Origin: Microbacterium radiodurans
GTDB taxonomy: Bacteria > Actinomycetota > Actinomycetes > Actinomycetales > Microbacteriaceae
Reading direction: 5' to 3'
Length of the DNA: 64,000 bases
Assembly (NCBI RefSeq): GCF_008710705.1
Contig: NZ_VYRZ01000003.1
Coordinates: 62,001-126,000 of the forward strand
Part shown: positions 56,376 to 64,000 of the stretch, one piece after another
Layout of the letters: every line of letters starts with the position of its first letter
Numbering within the stretch: the first letter of the stretch is position 1
The notes under the pieces: generated by a model
The model's database searches: none
Told to the model about the DNA's origin: nothing
The model's input: the letters and a program-made list of their open reading frames with translations, nothing else
Translations under genes and position numbers: made by a program

Positions 56376-58034
56376 ATGAGCACCGCCGACCTGGTCATCA
56401 CCGGCGCCGTCGTCCACACCGTCGACCCCGGTCGCCCCCGCGCGAGCGCCTTCGCCGTCGCGGGCGGACGGATCATCGCCGTCGGCGACCACGCCGACAT
56501 CGCCCACCTCGTCGATGACGCCACCGAGGTCCGGGATCTGGGCGGTGCGACGGTCGTTCCCGGCCTGATCGACGGGCACGCGCACCATCTCATCGCGGGG
56601 GAGGGCGACCTCTTCCAGCTGAGCTTCGCCCCGACGGCCGGCTTCGACGAGGTCGTCGAAGCCGTGCGCGCCTATGCGGCGGGACTCGGCCCCGAGGAGT
56701 GGGTCATCGGCGAGATGTTCGGGAGCGTCCTGCTCGACGACTTCTCGCGCGAGTCCGCGCGGCGCGCCATCGACGAGGCGGCGGGCGGCCGACCCGTCGT
56801 CCTCACGGACGACAGTCACCACAACAAGTTCGCGAACTCCGCCGCCCTCGCCGCGGCCGGGATCACCGACGACACCCCCGATCCCGAGCTCGGGCGCATC
56901 GTGCGCGACGTCGAGACCGGTCGGCCGAGCGGACTGCTGATGGAGGCCGCGACGATCGCCGTGACCGAGGCGATCGATGCATTCCAGCCGCGCACGCCCG
57001 AGCGCGCGCGCCGGGCGAGCGCCCGCGCCATCGAAATCCTCCACTCATACGGGATCACCGCGTTCCAGGATGCCGCGGCCACCGTCGAGATCATGGGGGC
57101 CCTCCGCGACCTCGACGTCGACGGCGACCTGCACGCGTGGGTCGTCTCGTCGCTGCTGTCGACCGAGTTCCTCTTCGCCAACACCCCGTTCGGCGATGAG
57201 CTCGTCGCCCGGCGCGAGGAGTTCCGCACCGAGCACCACCGGCCCGATTTCGTGAAAGTGGCCCTCGACGGCGTGCCGCCCACCCACACGGCGGCCTTCC
57301 TCACTCCGTACCTCGCCGACCACGAGCACGGCCACGCCCATTGCGGCACCACGACGATGGCGCCCGAGCAGCTGCGCGACTGGCTGCTGCGGACCGCCGC
57401 GCAGGGGCTCGGCGCGAAGATCCACTGCACCGGCGACGCGTCGGTGCGCGTCGCGCTCGACGCCGTCGAGGCTGTCCGTGATGCGGGCTACGCCGACATC
57501 CGATACCAGATCGCCCACGGCCAGTTCATCCACCCCGACGACCGGCCGCGCCTCGCGAGCCTGCGCGTCGCCAACGACATGTCGCCGTTCCTGTGGTTCC
57601 CGGGCGTCATCCCGGATGCCATCGCGGCGGTGCGGGCGCAGCCGGAGGCCCACGAGATGCAGCCCGTCCGCGAGCTCATCGACCTCGGCGTCCTCGTCGC
57701 CGGCGGCTCCGACTGGCCGGTGGGCGCGTCGCCGAACCCGTGGGAGGGGATCCAGGGGCTCGTCACCCGGGCCGACCCGCTCCGGCGAGCACCGGGGACG
57801 CTGTGGCCCGAGCAGGCGATCACCCTCGACGAGGCGCTCGCGGCCTTCTCGCTGAACGCGGCCGAGGCGATGGGGATGGGCGACGTCGTGGGGTCGATCA
57901 CCGTCGGCAAATCCGCCGACTTCGTCGTCCTCGACCAGGATCCCTTCGCCGTCGAGTCCGACCGCATCGTCGACACGCACGCCGATGAGACCTGGTTCGC
58001 CGGGCGCTGCGTCTGGTCGCGCGCCGACGCCTGA
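56376..58034 (+). CDS. YtcJ-type metal-dependent amidohydrolase
   Basis: 552 residues. The ATG at 56376 follows AGGAGG at 56366-56371. Amidohydrolase family 3 layout: small beta domain (DLVITGAVVHTVDPG), metal-binding HxH in GLIDGHAHH, a barrel with LTDDSHHNKFAN, KVALDGVPPTHTAAFL and IHCTGDASVRVALDAVE, and the Asp in AGGSDWPVGASPNPW, then SITVGKSADFVVLDQDP closing the beta domain. It hydrolyses an amide or related bond; the substrate is unknown. No signal peptide. It leads the transporter genes on the same strand. Confidence 0.92.
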   Translation: MSTADLVITGAVVHTVDPGRPRASAFAVAGGRIIAVGDHADIAHLVDDATEVRDLGGATVVPGLIDGHAHHLIAGEGDLFQLSFAPTAGFDEVVEAVRAYAAGLGPEEWVIGEMFGSVLLDDFSRESARRAIDEAAGGRPVVLTDDSHHNKFANSAALAAAGITDDTPDPELGRIVRDVETGRPSGLLMEAATIAVTEAIDAFQPRTPERARRASARAIEILHSYGITAFQDAAATVEIMGALRDLDVDGDLHAWVVSSLLSTEFLFANTPFGDELVARREEFRTEHHRPDFVKVALDGVPPTHTAAFLTPYLADHEHGHAHCGTTTMAPEQLRDWLLRTAAQGLGAKIHCTGDASVRVALDAVEAVRDAGYADIRYQIAHGQFIHPDDRPRLASLRVANDMSPFLWFPGVIPDAIAAVRAQPEAHEMQPVRELIDLGVLVAGGSDWPVGASPNPWEGIQGLVTRADPLRRAPGTLWPEQAITLDEALAAFSLNAAEAMGMGDVVGSITVGKSADFVVLDQDPFAVESDRIVDTHADETWFAGRCVWSRADA

Positions 58035-58057
58035 TCACCCGCGTCCCCGCGGGGTGA
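58035..58057. terminator. Hairpin just after the amidohydrolase stop
   Basis: TCACCCGCG / CGCGGGGTGA with one bulge and a 4-base loop, directly after the stop codon. It may end or attenuate transcription before the importer operon. Confidence 0.5.
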
Positions 58058-58064
58058 CCCACAG

Positions 58065-58127
58065 CCCGAAACACATCCCGAACGCACATCCCGAAACACA
58101 TCCCGAACACCACCCCGAAGGAGCATC
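58065..58127. repeat. Five tandem CCCGAA-type units in the leader of the binding-protein gene
   Basis: Units of 12-14 bases begin at 58065, 58077, 58090, 58102 and 58114, each CCCGAA followed by CACAT, CGCACAT, CACAT, CACCAC and GGAGCATC. The last unit contains the GAAGGAG ribosome site, so the array runs right up to the start codon. Confidence 0.8.
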
Positions 58128-59129
58128 ATGAAGCGCAGCATCCGCACCGCGGCGGTCGCCGTCGCCGCCGTCGCAGCCCTGGCCCTCGCCGGTTGCAGCA
58201 CGACGACGGCCGACGACGCCGGCGCCGCCTCGGCGAACCCCGTCGAACGGGGCGAGGTGAAGAAGATCCTGTTCGACTATCCGTTCACGGCCCTGCCGGT
58301 CTACGGCGCGATCGTGAACATCGTCGAGCAGCGGGCGAAGGAGGCCGGCGTCGAGGTCGTCTTCACCAACGACGAGATGGACCTGCAGAAGCAGGTGAGC
58401 CAGCTCACCGCCAACCTCACGAGCGACGTCGATGCGGTCGTGTCGTTCCCCGTCGACCCGGCGAGTCTCGAGTCGATCGCCGCGCAGTACCGCGCCGCCG
58501 GCACGTACTGGGTGACCTACGGCGGCGACATGGAGAACCAGGACGCCACGCTGCAGTTCAGCTTCTACCAGTCGGGCTACGACCTCGGCAAGGACGCCGC
58601 CGAGTGGGCGCTCGAGAACGTCGGTCCCGACGCGAAGGTCATCGTCCTGAGCGAGACCGAGCGCCAGATCGGCGCGGAGCGCACGCAGGGGCTCCTCGAC
58701 GGCCTGACCGAGACGGCTCCCGACATCCAGATCGTCGCGCAGCAGCAGACGGTCACACCCGACGATGGCCTGTCGACCACGAACACCCTCCTCGCGCAGC
58801 ACCCGGACGTGAACATCGTCGTCGCGGCCGTGGGCGACGCGGCGCAGGGCGCTTACCAGGCTCTGCTCGAATCCGGTCGTGCCGAGAACGACCCGAAGAC
58901 GTACGTGGGAGGCCTCGATCCGAACCTGTTCCTCCTGCAGAAGATGCGCGACGGGGGCTTCTTCCGGGCCGCGACCTATTTCTCGCTCGTCGAGCTCGTC
59001 TCTCAGGTCATCGACATCCCGATCGCCCTCGGCGAGGGCAGCACCGACGCGAGCGTCGACCTGCCGGTCGAGGTCGTCACCGTCGACACCCCGCAGCTCG
59101 ACCAGTACATCACCGAGCTCGGCGGCTGA
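58128..59129 (+). CDS. Ribose-type (family 2) substrate-binding lipoprotein
   Basis: 333 residues. The lipoprotein signal ends in LALAGC (Cys23). The mature protein has the periplasmic-binding/LacI-type fold used by CUT2 importers: ALPVYGAIVNIVEQRAKEAG, LTSDVDAVVSFPVDPASL, ETERQIGAERTQGLLDGL, VNIVVAAVGDAAQGA, and YVGGLDPNLFLLQKMRDG. It delivers its ligand to the RbsA- and RbsC-like proteins encoded next. The ligand is unknown; several CUT2-like systems import non-sugar ligands, so an amine or nucleoside is possible in this locus. Confidence 0.92.
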   Translation: MKRSIRTAAVAVAAVAALALAGCSTTTADDAGAASANPVERGEVKKILFDYPFTALPVYGAIVNIVEQRAKEAGVEVVFTNDEMDLQKQVSQLTANLTSDVDAVVSFPVDPASLESIAAQYRAAGTYWVTYGGDMENQDATLQFSFYQSGYDLGKDAAEWALENVGPDAKVIVLSETERQIGAERTQGLLDGLTETAPDIQIVAQQQTVTPDDGLSTTNTLLAQHPDVNIVVAAVGDAAQGAYQALLESGRAENDPKTYVGGLDPNLFLLQKMRDGGFFRAATYFSLVELVSQVIDIPIALGEGSTDASVDLPVEVVTVDTPQLDQYITELGG

Positions 59130-59146
59130 GGCCGTCCGATCCCGAG

Positions 59147-59174
59147 CGGGGCGGATGCTGCGGCATCCGCCCCG
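59147..59174. terminator. Hairpin between binding-protein and ATPase genes
   Basis: A perfect 12-bp stem (CGGGGCGGATGC / GCATCCGCCCCG) with a TGCG tetraloop, 17 bases after the binding-protein stop. Such hairpins often let the binding protein be made in excess over the membrane components. Confidence 0.7.
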
Positions 59175-59200
59175 TCCCCCGACCCAGAACGGAAGGCGCC

Positions 59201-60727
59201 ATGTCGGTCACCGTGCACGGCCTCACCAAGCGCTACGGCGCGACCCTCGCCCTCGACGAGGTGACCCTCAGCATCCCCGGCGGCGAGGTGCATGCGCTCC
59301 TCGGCCACAACGGCGCGGGCAAGTCCACCCTCATCAAGTGCCTCGGCGGCGGCATCGCGCCGACATCGGGCGACATCGAGATCGACGGCACGACCGTCGG
59401 AGCGCTCTCGCCGCGGGAGTCGATCGCGGCCGGGGTCGCGGTGATCTACCAGCACCTCAGCGTCATCGACAACTTGACCGTGGCCGAGAACCTGTTCATC
59501 GGGCAGGAGCGCACGCGCGTCGGCATCGTGCGACGCGGGGAACAGCGACGCCTGGCGCGGGCGGCGCTCGCGACGATCGGCGCGCACGGCATCGATCCCG
59601 ACATGCGGGTCGGGGCGCTCCCGATCGGCCAGCGGCAGATGGTCGAGATCGCGAAGGTCCTGCAGCGCGATGCGCGGCTGCTCATCCTCGACGAGCCCAC
59701 CGCCGCGCTCTCGCGCGACGAGGCGGCCCGCCTCGGCGAACTCGTCCGCGAGCTCGCCGGCCGCGGGATCGCGATCCTCTACGTCACCCATCTGCTGGGC
59801 GAGGTGCTCAAGCTCGCCGATCAGGCGACGGTGATGCGCAACGGTCGGACGGTCTGGTCCGCGCGGGGCGCCGAGATCACGCGGGCGTCGCTCGTCGGCG
59901 CGATCAGCGACGGGCACGGCGCGACCCACGAGCCGCCCGCCCCGCCGCGTTCGGACGACACGCCGGCGCTCGCCGTTCGCGGGCTCGCCGCGCCCGGGCT
60001 CGGGCCGATCGACCTCACGGTCGCCCCGGGGGAGATCGTCGCCTGCTACGGCCTGATCGGCTCGGGCCGCACGCGTTTTCTCAACACGATCTTCGGACGC
60101 CTGCCGCGCACAGCCGGCACCGTCAGCGTCGACGGGATGCCGCGCGACGCCACCTCGCCCCGGCAGGCCCTCCGCGGCGGCATCGCCCTCGTCCCCGGCG
60201 ACCGCGCGCGTGAGGGGCTCTTCGCCGCGCTCAGCGCCGTCGACAACACGGTCGTGGAGGCGTCGGCCCGGCTCGGACGCGGCGGTTTCCGCTCGCCGCG
60301 CGCCGAGCGCGGCGTCTTCGACCGGGTCGCCACCTGGCTCGCCCTGCGCCCGCATGCGCCCGCGCTGCCGGCCGGCCGCTTCAGCGGCGGCAACCAGCAG
60401 AAGATCCTGCTGGGCCGCTGGGTGAACGATTCCGCTCGCACGCGGGTGATTCTCCTCGACGACCCCACGCAGGGCGTCGACGTCGGCGCGCGCAAAGACA
60501 TCTACGACGCCGTCAAGCGCCTCGCCGCGGACCGCGGCATCGGCGTCGTCGTCGCGACCAACGAGCCCGAGGAGGTCATGGATCTCGCGCATCGCGCCCT
60601 CGTGTTCTCGCGCGGCGCCGTCGTCGGCGAGCACGTCGTCGCTGAGACGACGGCCGACCGCCTGCTCGCCGCGGTGCACCGGACCACCCCCGACACCCGC
60701 ATCCTCGACCTCCCCGAAGGGCTGTGA
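59201..60727 (+). CDS. CUT2-type ABC importer ATPase with two nucleotide-binding domains (RbsA-like)
   Basis: 508 residues, ATG at 59201 after GGAAGG. Domain 1 has GHNGAGKSTLIKCL, LPIGQRQMVEIAKVL and LLILDEPTAAL; domain 2 has GLIGSGRTRFL with Arg in place of the Walker A Lys, FSGGNQQKILLGRW, and VILLDDPTQGVDVG with Asp in place of the catalytic Glu. This asymmetry is usual in RbsA/XylG/MglA. It drives uptake through the permease encoded one base downstream. Confidence 0.95.
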   Translation: MSVTVHGLTKRYGATLALDEVTLSIPGGEVHALLGHNGAGKSTLIKCLGGGIAPTSGDIEIDGTTVGALSPRESIAAGVAVIYQHLSVIDNLTVAENLFIGQERTRVGIVRRGEQRRLARAALATIGAHGIDPDMRVGALPIGQRQMVEIAKVLQRDARLLILDEPTAALSRDEAARLGELVRELAGRGIAILYVTHLLGEVLKLADQATVMRNGRTVWSARGAEITRASLVGAISDGHGATHEPPAPPRSDDTPALAVRGLAAPGLGPIDLTVAPGEIVACYGLIGSGRTRFLNTIFGRLPRTAGTVSVDGMPRDATSPRQALRGGIALVPGDRAREGLFAALSAVDNTVVEASARLGRGGFRSPRAERGVFDRVATWLALRPHAPALPAGRFSGGNQQKILLGRWVNDSARTRVILLDDPTQGVDVGARKDIYDAVKRLAADRGIGVVVATNEPEEVMDLAHRALVFSRGAVVGEHVVAETTADRLLAAVHRTTPDTRILDLPEGL

Positions 60728-60728
60728 C

Positions 60729-61730
60729 ATGACGCAGAGAAACCTCCCCGCCGCCATCCTCGAGGGGATCGTCCGCACGCCGCTGCTGATCGTTCTCGTC
60801 GTGCTCGTCATCGGCGTGCAGCTCGCGACCGACTCGTTCTTCGGCTGGACGAACATCCGCGGCATCCTGCAGGACAGCGCGATCATCGCGATCGTCGCCG
60901 TGCCGGTGGCGATGCTGCTGATCGCCGGATACATCGACCTCTCGGTCGGATCGACGCTCGCCCTCGGCGGGGTCGTCGCCTCGCTCGTCATGGATCGCGG
61001 CGCCGGCAATCCCGCGCTCGCGGTGCTTCTGGCCGTCGTCGCGGGCGCGGCCGTCGGACTCGTCAACGCTGTCGTCGTGGTGGTGCTGGGACTGAACTCC
61101 TTCATCACGACGCTCGGCACGCTGACAGCGGTGCGCGGCGTCGCGCAGCTCGTGAGCCCCACGCCCCGCAACAACTTCGGCGACGCGTTCGGGCTGCTGG
61201 GGCTCGGCACCGTCGGGGGCATTCCGATCTCGGTCTGGATCGCCGTCCTCCTGCTGATCGCCGCCGCCGTGTTCCTCGCGCTCACCCCGGCCGGCCGCCA
61301 CGTGTACGCGATCGGCGTCAACCGCGAGGCCGCGTACCTCTCCGGGGTGCGCGTGCGGATGCTGCCGTTCTGGCTGTTCGCCCTCTCGGGAGGCATGGCC
61401 GGTTTCGCCGGCACCATCGTCGTCGCGCGGCTCAACAGCGCGCCCGCGGGGCAGATCGGCGCCGGTTTCGAGCTCGTCGTTCTGACGGCCGTCCTGCTCG
61501 GCGGCGTGGCGCTGACCGGCGGCGAAGGAGGCATCTTCGGCGTCGTCGTCGGCGTGCTGTTCTACGGCGCTCTGAACAACTCTCTCGTGCTGCTCGGGGT
61601 CACGACGTTCTGGCAGGCGGTCGCGAGCGGCGTGGCGCTCGTCGCCGCGATCGGCCTGAGCGCCCTCACGCATGTGCTGCGCGTGCGCCTGGCCTCGGCG
61701 CGCGCCCGACGACTCGCCGCGGCGGCCTGA
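60729..61730 (+). CDS. CUT2-type ABC importer permease (RbsC-like)
   Basis: 333 residues, starting one base after the ATPase stop. Eight to ten hydrophobic segments. Family motifs: TNIRGILQDSAIIAIVAVPVAM start, GYIDLSVGSTLALGGVV, LGLNSFITTLGTLTAVRGV, and LTGGEGGIFGVVVGVLFYGALNN. It forms the channel for the binding protein at 58128. A strong terminator follows, shared with the convergent AraC gene. Confidence 0.94.
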   Translation: MTQRNLPAAILEGIVRTPLLIVLVVLVIGVQLATDSFFGWTNIRGILQDSAIIAIVAVPVAMLLIAGYIDLSVGSTLALGGVVASLVMDRGAGNPALAVLLAVVAGAAVGLVNAVVVVVLGLNSFITTLGTLTAVRGVAQLVSPTPRNNFGDAFGLLGLGTVGGIPISVWIAVLLLIAAAVFLALTPAGRHVYAIGVNREAAYLSGVRVRMLPFWLFALSGGMAGFAGTIVVARLNSAPAGQIGAGFELVVLTAVLLGGVALTGGEGGIFGVVVGVLFYGALNNSLVLLGVTTFWQAVASGVALVAAIGLSALTHVLRVRLASARARRLAAAA

Positions 61731-61731
61731 C

Positions 61732-61778
61732 ACGCCTCCGCCCCGATCCCGGTCGACGGGGTCGGGGCGGAGAGGCGT
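61732..61778. terminator. Bidirectional terminator between permease and AraC genes
   Basis: A perfect 11-bp core stem (CTCCGCCCCGA / TCGGGGCGGAG) with a 15-base loop can be extended by an ACGCCTC / GAGGCGT outer pairing. It lies between convergent genes. Confidence 0.8.
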
Positions 61779-61786
61779 CGACGGGA

Positions 61787-62737
61787 TCAGCCCCGTGTGG
61801 GACGGATCCCGCTCGGCGGCACGCCGTAGTGCGCACGGAACGTCCGGCTGAAGTGCGCCGCATCCACGAAGCCGTTGGCGAGAGCGATCGAGGTCACCGA
61901 GCGGTCGACGCCGCGGGGGTCGATCAGCTCGTCGTAGCAGCGTTCGAGGCGGCGGTTGCGGATAACGGTCGAGACCGTCGTGCCCTGGTCGTTGAAGAGG
62001 GCGTGGAGGTGGCGGACCGAGATGTAGTGCGCCGCGGCGATCGCGGGTGGCGAGAGCTCGGGCGAGGCGAGGTTCTCGTCGATGTAGCCGAGCACGCGGG
62101 AGCGCAGCGATTCGTGCGCGGACGACGAGGCCGCCGCCCCCATGCCCTCTTCGACGAGCGTCGCGACCATGTCGACGGCCGTGCGCGACAGCCTGCGCGC
62201 GGTGTGGGCGTCGAGGTCGCGGACCTGACCCGATAGCGAGGCGAGGTAGGGGCGGACGAGCGACCCGACGGGGGAGTCGGTGCCGAGCCGTGTCGCCGTC
62301 ATGCGGGCCAGGCGGTCGGAGGGCAGAGCGAGCAGGTCCTTGGGGAACATCACGATCGACATGCGTGTGTCGTCCTCGCAGATCAGCGAGTACGGCCGGT
62401 CGGTGTCGTAGAAGGTCATGTCGCCGGCGCGCAGGGTGGTCTCGCGGCCATCCTGCACGATCATGCCCGTGCCCGCCTCGATGAGCGAGAACTTGAAATA
62501 GTGCTGCGCGGCACCGCGGATGAGGGACTCCGTGCGGTGCACCGAGTGGGCGGCGGCCGCGACGGTGAGCACGTGCACGTCGCCGGCGGCCTGGCCGCGC
62601 AGCGCGCCTCGGAAGCTCTCGGGATCGCGCGCTCGCACGTCGAGATTCACGACGGCCTCGCCCACCGCGTTGCGGAACGGGTCGAGATCGAGGACGGTGT
62701 CGAATGCTGACGACTGATAGATCGATCGGGTATGCAT
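61787..62737 (-). CDS. AraC-family transcriptional regulator
   Basis: 316 residues; the ATG at 62737 is preferred, with GGAGTGAGAG just upstream. The N-terminal ligand or dimer domain (about 1-190; TLRAGDMTFYDTDRPYSL is typical of the AraC_binding_2 group) is followed by two HTH motifs (SPPAIAAAHYISVRHLHALF and SIALANGFVDAAHFSRTFRAHYG). It probably activates the importer, ALDH, amidohydrolase and aminotransferase genes around it in response to an aromatic or amine compound, as FeaR/NphR-like members do. A -10 TATGGT at 62783-62788 precedes it. Confidence 0.92.
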   Translation of the reverse strand: MHTRSIYQSSAFDTVLDLDPFRNAVGEAVVNLDVRARDPESFRGALRGQAAGDVHVLTVAAAAHSVHRTESLIRGAAQHYFKFSLIEAGTGMIVQDGRETTLRAGDMTFYDTDRPYSLICEDDTRMSIVMFPKDLLALPSDRLARMTATRLGTDSPVGSLVRPYLASLSGQVRDLDAHTARRLSRTAVDMVATLVEEGMGAAASSSAHESLRSRVLGYIDENLASPELSPPAIAAAHYISVRHLHALFNDQGTTVSTVIRNRRLERCYDELIDPRGVDRSVTSIALANGFVDAAHFSRTFRAHYGVPPSGIRPTRG

Positions 62738-62900
62738 CGCTCTCACTCCATCGTGAAACGATCGCCGGGTACGGTTCGGGTCACCATAGCACCGTTCGTC
62801 GGGGTTCGGCCGTGGGGTTCTCATCCATGGTGCCGTGTCCGCGTTTCGGCGATTGGGCTGTCGTGTTACAGGATGCGGCGCGCTCGCCCGCTGCAGCCGG

Positions 62901-64000
62901 TCAGGCGAGGACCTCGCCCACGGCGCCGCGGATGGCGTCCAGCAGCACGGGCAGCTCGGCATCCTGGATCGCCAGCGGCGGCCGGATCTTCAGCACCGAG
63001 CCGGTCGGCCCGATCCGGCTGAGCAGCACGCCGCGGGCTTTGACCGCCTCGACGAGTCGCTTCGTCGTCGCGGCATCGGGACGGGTCTGCTCGGCGTCCT
63101 CGAAGACGCCGAAGCCGAAGAAGAGGCCGTCGCCCTTGACGGGCCCGAGGCGCGGATCGGCCGCGACGAGCTCGCCGAGACGCTCGCGTATCTCGTCGCC
63201 GAGCCGGCGCGAACGCTCCCACAGACCCTCGTCGTCGATGATCCGCAGGACCTCGAGTCCGACCGCGGACGAGACCGGGTTGCCCGCGAAGGTGTTGAAG
63301 TACTCGTTGCGCGAGCCGAACTCCTCGAGCAGGTCGTGGCCGGTGACGACCGCGGCCAGCGGATGGCCGTTGCCCAGCGGCTTGCCGAGGGTGACGAGGT
63401 CGGGCACCAGGTCGTAGCGCTGGTATCCCCAGAACGTCCGGCCCGTGCGGCCGAGGCCGGCCTGCACCTCGTCGCCGACGACGAGACCGCCGGCGGCGCG
63501 GACGCGCGCGGCGAGGCCCTCGACGAAGCCGGCGGGAACGCGCGGCATCCCCTCGGTCGAGAAGATCGACTCGATGATGACTCCGGCCACGCCGTGGCCG
63601 CTCTGCAGGAGCTCGGCGATCGCGGTGTCGACGGCGGCGAGCGCCTCGTCGCGGACGACGTCGGGTTCGCGACGGTCGCTGTCGAGGTCGGGCACGTGGA
63701 AGGCGCGGACGTGCTCGGCGAGCCCTTCGTGGGTCTGCAGCCCCGTCGTCGCTCCCGCCAGGAGCGAGGTGTTGCCGTGGTAGCTGAAATCGGTGACGAG
63801 GATGCCGCGCGCCCCCGTGTGCTGCCCGGCGATGCGGAAGGCGAGCTCGTTCGCCTCCGAGCCGCTGTTGGTGAAGAGCACGCGGTCGAGCTCGGGTTCG
63901 AAGCGCGCGATCAGCGCCTCGGCGTAGTCGAGCACCTTCTCGTTCAGGTAACGGGTGTGCACGTTGAGCGTCGCGGCCTGCTCGGCCATCGCCGCCACGA
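62901..64000 (-). CDS. Class III PLP-dependent aminotransferase, N-terminus beyond the window
   Basis: About 366 C-terminal residues are present; the frame stays open to base 64000, so the start lies outside. Class III signatures: FTNSGSEANELAFRIA, FSYHGNTSLLAG, VIIESIFSTEGMPRVP, VVGDEVQAGLGRTGRTFWG, and the PLP lysine in TLGKPLGNGHPLAAVV. It transfers an amino group from an omega-amino acid or amine to a keto acid. Relatives include GABA aminotransferase and the alanine-glyoxylate/phosphoethanolamine group; the exact substrate is open. It fits with the ALDH at 54749 as a two-step amine degradation path. The 163-base gap to the AraC gene holds the AraC promoter only. Confidence 0.93.
   Translation of the reverse strand, partial: VAAMAEQAATLNVHTRYLNEKVLDYAEALIARFEPELDRVLFTNSGSEANELAFRIAGQHTGARGILVTDFSYHGNTSLLAGATTGLQTHEGLAEHVRAFHVPDLDSDRREPDVVRDEALAAVDTAIAELLQSGHGVAGVIIESIFSTEGMPRVPAGFVEGLAARVRAAGGLVVGDEVQAGLGRTGRTFWGYQRYDLVPDLVTLGKPLGNGHPLAAVVTGHDLLEEFGSRNEYFNTFAGNPVSSAVGLEVLRIIDDEGLWERSRRLGDEIRERLGELVAADPRLGPVKGDGLFFGFGVFEDAEQTRPDAATTKRLVEAVKARGVLLSRIGPTGSVLKIRPPLAIQDAELPVLLDAIRGAVGEVLA

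Overview
The window is high-GC actinobacterial DNA, most likely from the family Microbacteriaceae and plausibly Microbacterium. This rests on very GC-rich coding sequence, many 4-base ATGA/GTGA gene overlaps, TANNNT-type -10 boxes, a monomeric NADP isocitrate dehydrogenase, sugar importers without their own ATPase, an Ada-AlkA fusion, and frequent use of the word GGCATCC/GGATGCC. No rRNA, tRNA, CRISPR array, insertion sequence or prophage gene was seen.

Layout. 1-441 is the end of purH. 560-14344 is a type VII secretion (T7SS) region. It holds an RDD-FHA membrane protein, a large FHA-EccC/EssC ATPase, a WXG100-type protein with four linked genes, a reverse-strand flavin oxidoreductase, and then a compact operon of small helical protein, DUF1023-type alpha/beta hydrolase and lipoprotein. 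The two putative substrate operons share a palindromic promoter element with identical spacing to their -10 boxes. 14481-16498 holds alkylation repair genes (Ada-AlkA fusion and Ogt). 16620-22504 holds a heterodimeric ABC exporter preceded by a possible leader peptide, then a third ABC exporter.

22524-32462 is a beta-mannoside utilisation locus: BadF-type kinase, GH113-like glycosidase, GH2 beta-mannosidase, CUT1 importer, LacI regulator and CE7 esterase. A structured repeat array follows (32.5-33.1 kb), then monomeric isocitrate dehydrogenase, an acetyltransferase, an L,D-transpeptidase and a small lipoprotein. 38261-49421 is an amino-sugar type locus: ROK regulator, CUT1 importer, ROK kinase, then (reverse strand) Nudix, FAD oxidase, a DUF2568-like membrane protein, a second repeat array, NagA and a GH20 hexosaminidase. 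Matching 8-N5-8 palindromes upstream of the ROK gene and of the hexosaminidase point to one regulon.

49495-51886 is a ZTP riboswitch with glyA and folD. 51988-54472 is a polar amino acid importer. 54749-64000 is a catabolic locus with aldehyde dehydrogenase, amidohydrolase, a ribose-type (CUT2) importer, an AraC regulator and a class III aminotransferase that runs off the window.

The most unusual non-coding content is a set of long inverted repeats at gene ends, several recurring as the same family at distant sites, and two compound arrays. Each array has three copies of a structured core joined by a microsatellite of variable length.
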